From NCBI GenBank assembly GCA_029938515.1, contig JAOZUU010000089.1:1-8674 (forward strand): a stretch of DNA of 8,674 nt, read 5' to 3'. Numbering within the stretch: the stretch's first letter is position 1; every line of letters begins with the position of its first letter. The position numbers and the translations under genes are program-made. This DNA is from Desulfobacterales bacterium (GTDB taxonomy: Bacteria > Desulfobacterota > Desulfobacteria > Desulfobacterales > QNYZ01). The notes beneath the pieces are model-generated. The model was not told the DNA's origin. It saw only the letters and a program-made list of their open reading frames with translations, and did not search any database. Below are positions 6,273-8,674 of this stretch, piece by piece.

Positions 6273-6296
6273 TCTTCTCCATTAAATTGGAGAAGA
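6273..6296. other. Perfect 9-bp hairpin or palindromic operator after the activator gene
   Basis: TCTTCTCCA (6273-6281) and TGGAGAAGA (6288-6296) form a perfect nine-pair stem with the six-base loop TTAAAT. It lies 69 bp after the activator stop and before the promoter of the next gene. No run of T follows in either direction, so it is not a standard intrinsic terminator. It may still end or protect the activator transcript, or be a protein-binding palindrome for the downstream gene. Confidence 0.5.
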
Positions 6297-6323
6297 ACCA
6301 AATCAACATCCGGTAAAAATGGA

Positions 6324-6353
6324 TTGAACAAGACGGCGTACATATTGTATGAT
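6324..6353 (+). promoter_or_regulatory. Sigma-70-like promoter of the metallophosphatase gene
   Basis: TTGAAC (6324-6329, four of six) and TATGAT (6348-6353, five of six) are separated by 18 bases. The predicted start near 6360 gives a leader of about 88 bases. No GG-N10-GC sigma-54 element is visible between the activator stop and this gene, which suggests it is transcribed separately from the activator's targets. Confidence 0.5.
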
Positions 6354-6447
6354 CTAAATTTTTTATCCAAAGGTTTAATACGGCTTATTCCCGTCACGGA
6401 TTCAGCAAACTGGAATGGGTAAACCCAACCCGGAAAAAGGTGTAAAA

Positions 6448-8391
6448 ATGAAGCGGATGGTATTGATCATATATGCAACGATATTGATTCTGTCGGTTTA
6501 TCCGGTCTTTGCCGGTGAAAAGAAACTGACGATTGTTCATTCCAATGATCTTCATTCTCATTTTTTGGGGGCAGCGCCCAACATCGATTATACCCCGGGG
6601 ATCACCGGAGATGATAACACGCTGGGGGGATGGGCCCGGATTGCGACCCTAATAAAAGAAGTGAAAAGCAGCCGGTCAAACCCCGTTCTGGTATTAGATG
6701 CCGGTGACTTTCTGATGGGATCCCTTTTCCATCTTTTTAGCCGGGAAGAGGCCTTTGAGTTACGGCTGATGAAAGAGATGGGCTACGACATGGTTGCCCT
6801 TGGAAACCATGAATTCGATCTGAAACCGGCCGGACTGGCCAGGATTCTGACCACGGCAAACGAAAACAACGCAATGCCGCCGCTGGTATGCGCCAATGCC
6901 GTTTTCAGCAAGGAAGACGATGCCGATAATGCCTTGGAAAGGCTGTTTGACCAGGGCTTGGTCAAGCCATATCGTATCCTGGAAAAAGACGGCCTCCGCA
7001 TCGGCTTTTTTGGTCTTATAGGAAAAGATGCGGCAGAGGTGGCGCCTTTCGCTTCCCCGATGCACTTTGATGATCCCATTGAAGTCGCCGGAAAAATGGT
7101 CGATACCCTCCGAAACGATGAAAAGGTGGATATGGTCATCTGTTTGTCCCACAGTGGTCTATGGGCCGATAAGGAGAAGTCGGAAGATGAAATCCTGGCC
7201 AAGGAGGTACCGGGGATTGATGTCATCATCAGTGGTCATACCCATACCAAAACCACCGGTGAGATTCAAATCAACAACACCATTATTGTTCAGGCCTGGG
7301 AATACGGAAAACAGGTAGGGGTGATCGATCTGGTGTGGGATGACGGCACGATGTCCCTTGACAGGTACAAGATTGTCGATATTGACGACAAAATTAGCGG
7401 GGATGAAAACATCAGTCGAATGATCAACGCGTTTGAACAGCGTATCACCGACGAGATCCTGGTGGAATCCGGTCTTCAGTTTAAAAAAATTATCGCTGAA
7501 ACCGAATTCGATCTAACCATTGCGACCCGGGAATCGAACCTGGGTAACCTGATTGCCGATGCCATGTCCTGGTATGTTAACGCCCATGATTCCGATCCCG
7601 ACGACCCCACATCGCGTGTTTCCGTAGCCATTATATCAAACGGGGTAATCAGGGACCCTATTATTAAAGGGAGGGAGGGAAAAGTCGCCGTATGCGATGT
7701 CTTTCGCGCCATCCCCCTGGGCATCGGTTTTGATAATCCAGCATCCATGGGGTATCCCCTTCTATCTTTTTATATCTATCCCGCCGAGTTAAAAAAGGGG
7801 TTTGAGATCCTGACCAGCATATATCCCCTGAAGGGGAACGATTATTTTTTACAGTTCTCCGGGGCCAGAATCACCCACAACCCCAACCGAATGATATTTG
7901 ACCGGGTGACCGGAATCGAGCTGGGGAACGAAGAAGACGGATACACGCCCCTCGATTACGCCAAATCAAACACCACCCTCGTCCGGGTGGCCGCCGATAT
8001 TTACAATGCCACCTTCTTAAAAGTCGTGGGGGATTTTACCTGGAATATTCTTGAAATCGTCCCCAAAGATAAAGATGGAAATCCCATCACTGATCTGGCA
8101 ACCGCTCGGATCGACGCGGATAAAGATACCCCCGGCATCCAGGAGCTAAAAGAATACATGAGCGTTCTGAAATATATCCAGAACTTTCCCGACACAACAG
8201 GAAATGGGCTATCGGATATTCCCGAAAAATACAGCGGTCCACGCGGCAGAAATGTTATCGAAGCCAGTTGGAATCCCTTTAAACTGGTTAAAGGCGGCAC
8301 ATACGTGACCTGGATTGCCGGTGCGGTTATATTGGTATTACTATCCGTGATACTGATGATCGGTCGGTTTGTTATGAAACTTTTCCGGTAA
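6448..8391 (+). CDS. Secreted 5'-nucleotidase-type metallophosphatase with C-terminal membrane anchor
   Basis: A Sec signal peptide (MKRMVLIIYATILILSVYPVFAG, cleavage near 22) is followed by the calcineurin-like metallophosphatase domain. Its two-metal motifs are SNDLHSH (Asp34, His36), DAGDFLMGS (Asp84, Asp87), LGNHEFD (Asn120, His121), LSHSG (His235) and GHTHT (His264, His266). The C-terminal 5'-nucleotidase domain covers about 345-540, with ESNLGNLIADAM (362-373), ISNGVIRDP (396-404) and VFRAIPLG (418-425). Enzymes of this family release phosphate from nucleotides, cyclic nucleotides or UDP-sugars outside the cytoplasm. A single membrane segment at about 619-638 and the basic end RFVMKLFR suggest the protein is held at the inner membrane facing out, which is not usual for UshA-like proteins. 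I chose the ATG at 6448 because AAAGGTG lies before it. The in-frame ATG 33 bases upstream lacks a usable ribosome site and would break the signal peptide. Confidence 0.93.
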   Translation: MKRMVLIIYATILILSVYPVFAGEKKLTIVHSNDLHSHFLGAAPNIDYTPGITGDDNTLGGWARIATLIKEVKSSRSNPVLVLDAGDFLMGSLFHLFSREEAFELRLMKEMGYDMVALGNHEFDLKPAGLARILTTANENNAMPPLVCANAVFSKEDDADNALERLFDQGLVKPYRILEKDGLRIGFFGLIGKDAAEVAPFASPMHFDDPIEVAGKMVDTLRNDEKVDMVICLSHSGLWADKEKSEDEILAKEVPGIDVIISGHTHTKTTGEIQINNTIIVQAWEYGKQVGVIDLVWDDGTMSLDRYKIVDIDDKISGDENISRMINAFEQRITDEILVESGLQFKKIIAETEFDLTIATRESNLGNLIADAMSWYVNAHDSDPDDPTSRVSVAIISNGVIRDPIIKGREGKVAVCDVFRAIPLGIGFDNPASMGYPLLSFYIYPAELKKGFEILTSIYPLKGNDYFLQFSGARITHNPNRMIFDRVTGIELGNEEDGYTPLDYAKSNTTLVRVAADIYNATFLKVVGDFTWNILEIVPKDKDGNPITDLATARIDADKDTPGIQELKEYMSVLKYIQNFPDTTGNGLSDIPEKYSGPRGRNVIEASWNPFKLVKGGTYVTWIAGAVILVLLSVILMIGRFVMKLFR

Positions 8392-8571
8392 AAATGGGTC
8401 ACGGGGATGTCGTTGCTCGTTATAACTGCTTGATTCATATGAAAAAGAAAATATATTAACCGCAGACCCACGCTGACAGACACAGACGAGAATTTCCATT
8501 CGTATCCTGCTTGAAAACCGGCATGGTGACTACTATGAAATCCGGCCCTGGAATTATAACGGGGACTTCCC
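8392..8571. other. Non-coding spacer after the metallophosphatase gene
   Basis: No clear terminator hairpin with a T run is visible. Bases 8457-8489 hold a CGCAGAC / ACGCTGA / CAGACAC / CAGACG run. This resembles the quasi-periodic ACGCAGA-type intergenic sequence that recurs in genomes of Desulfobacterota and related phyla. A short open frame without a usable start covers its right part (8477-8602). Confidence 0.4.
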
Positions 8572-8674
8572 TTGGCTCGTAATGCGATCCTATTTTGGCT
8601 GATGATACTGGTTACCGTCTTTGCGGGAATTTACTTCAGAGGTTATAAAGACAAAGAAAAGATACCCGTGGTTG
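8572..8674 (+). CDS. Start of a gene for a protein with an N-terminal membrane segment, cut by window edge
   Basis: From a TTG at 8572 the frame stays open to the edge and reads LARNAILFWLMILVTVFAGI then a charged stretch (YFRGYKDKEKIPVV), which looks like a signal anchor. GGGGA lies six bases before the TTG, and an in-frame TAA just upstream rules out an earlier start. An in-frame ATG ten codons later is the alternative but would cut into the hydrophobic segment. Too little is visible to name it. Confidence 0.5.
   Translation, partial: MARNAILFWLMILVTVFAGIYFRGYKDKEKIPVV

Noticed and set aside
6415..6447. Earlier in-frame ATG for the metallophosphatase
   Set aside because: It adds a polar 11-residue lead before a normal signal peptide and has no spaced ribosome site, whereas the ATG at 6448 has AAAGGTG before it.
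8457..8489. Possible CRISPR-like or regular repeat (CGCAGAC / ACGCTGA / CAGACG)
   Set aside because: The units are short, inexact and not evenly spaced with unique spacers. It looks like common intergenic quasi-repeat sequence.

Overview
The window most resembles a chromosomal segment of a sulfate-reducing or related anaerobic member of the Desulfobacterota (Desulfobacterales-like). This rests on moderate G+C content, a sigma-54 activator with a cysteine-bearing PAS domain, a NifX-like protein of the type common in these organisms, a small monoheme cytochrome c and a Tat-exported metallo-beta-lactamase-fold protein. The assignment is an inference from gene style; there is no rRNA or other marker in the window.

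Left half (1-4514), minus strand. Six genes run in one direction: a small membrane-anchored monoheme cytochrome c, a Tat-exported MBL-fold metallohydrolase, a membrane protein of about ten helices, an 89-residue soluble protein, a 324-residue protein with a cysteine/histidine-rich tail, and a NifX/NafY-like (Nitro_FeMo-Co family) protein cut by the window edge. The three middle genes overlap by 8 and 4 bases, so they are probably translationally coupled. Two longer gaps (2915-3022 and 328-436) each hold a feature, an imperfect hairpin and a 13-bp tandem repeat respectively.

Centre (4515-6204). A 349-bp AT-rich intergenic region separates the operon from a divergent gene for a PAS / AAA+ / Fis-type sigma-54 activator. 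On the operon side this region has a credible -24/-12 promoter with exact GG-N10-GC spacing. About 130 bp upstream of the predicted start lies a perfect 7-1-7 palindrome suited to be the activator's enhancer site. The simplest model is that the cysteine-PAS protein senses a redox or metal-related signal and switches on the six-gene operon through sigma-54. The operon would then make an envelope module (cytochrome, periplasmic metallohydrolase, membrane protein) plus cytoplasmic helpers. Its substrate cannot be read from the sequence, and this unassigned module is the best candidate for something undescribed.

Right part (6205-8674), plus strand. After a spacer with a perfect 9-bp hairpin and a sigma-70-like promoter comes a secreted 5'-nucleotidase / cyclic-phosphodiesterase-type metallophosphatase with an unusual C-terminal membrane anchor. 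The last 280 bp are mostly non-coding and end in the start of another gene with an N-terminal hydrophobic segment.
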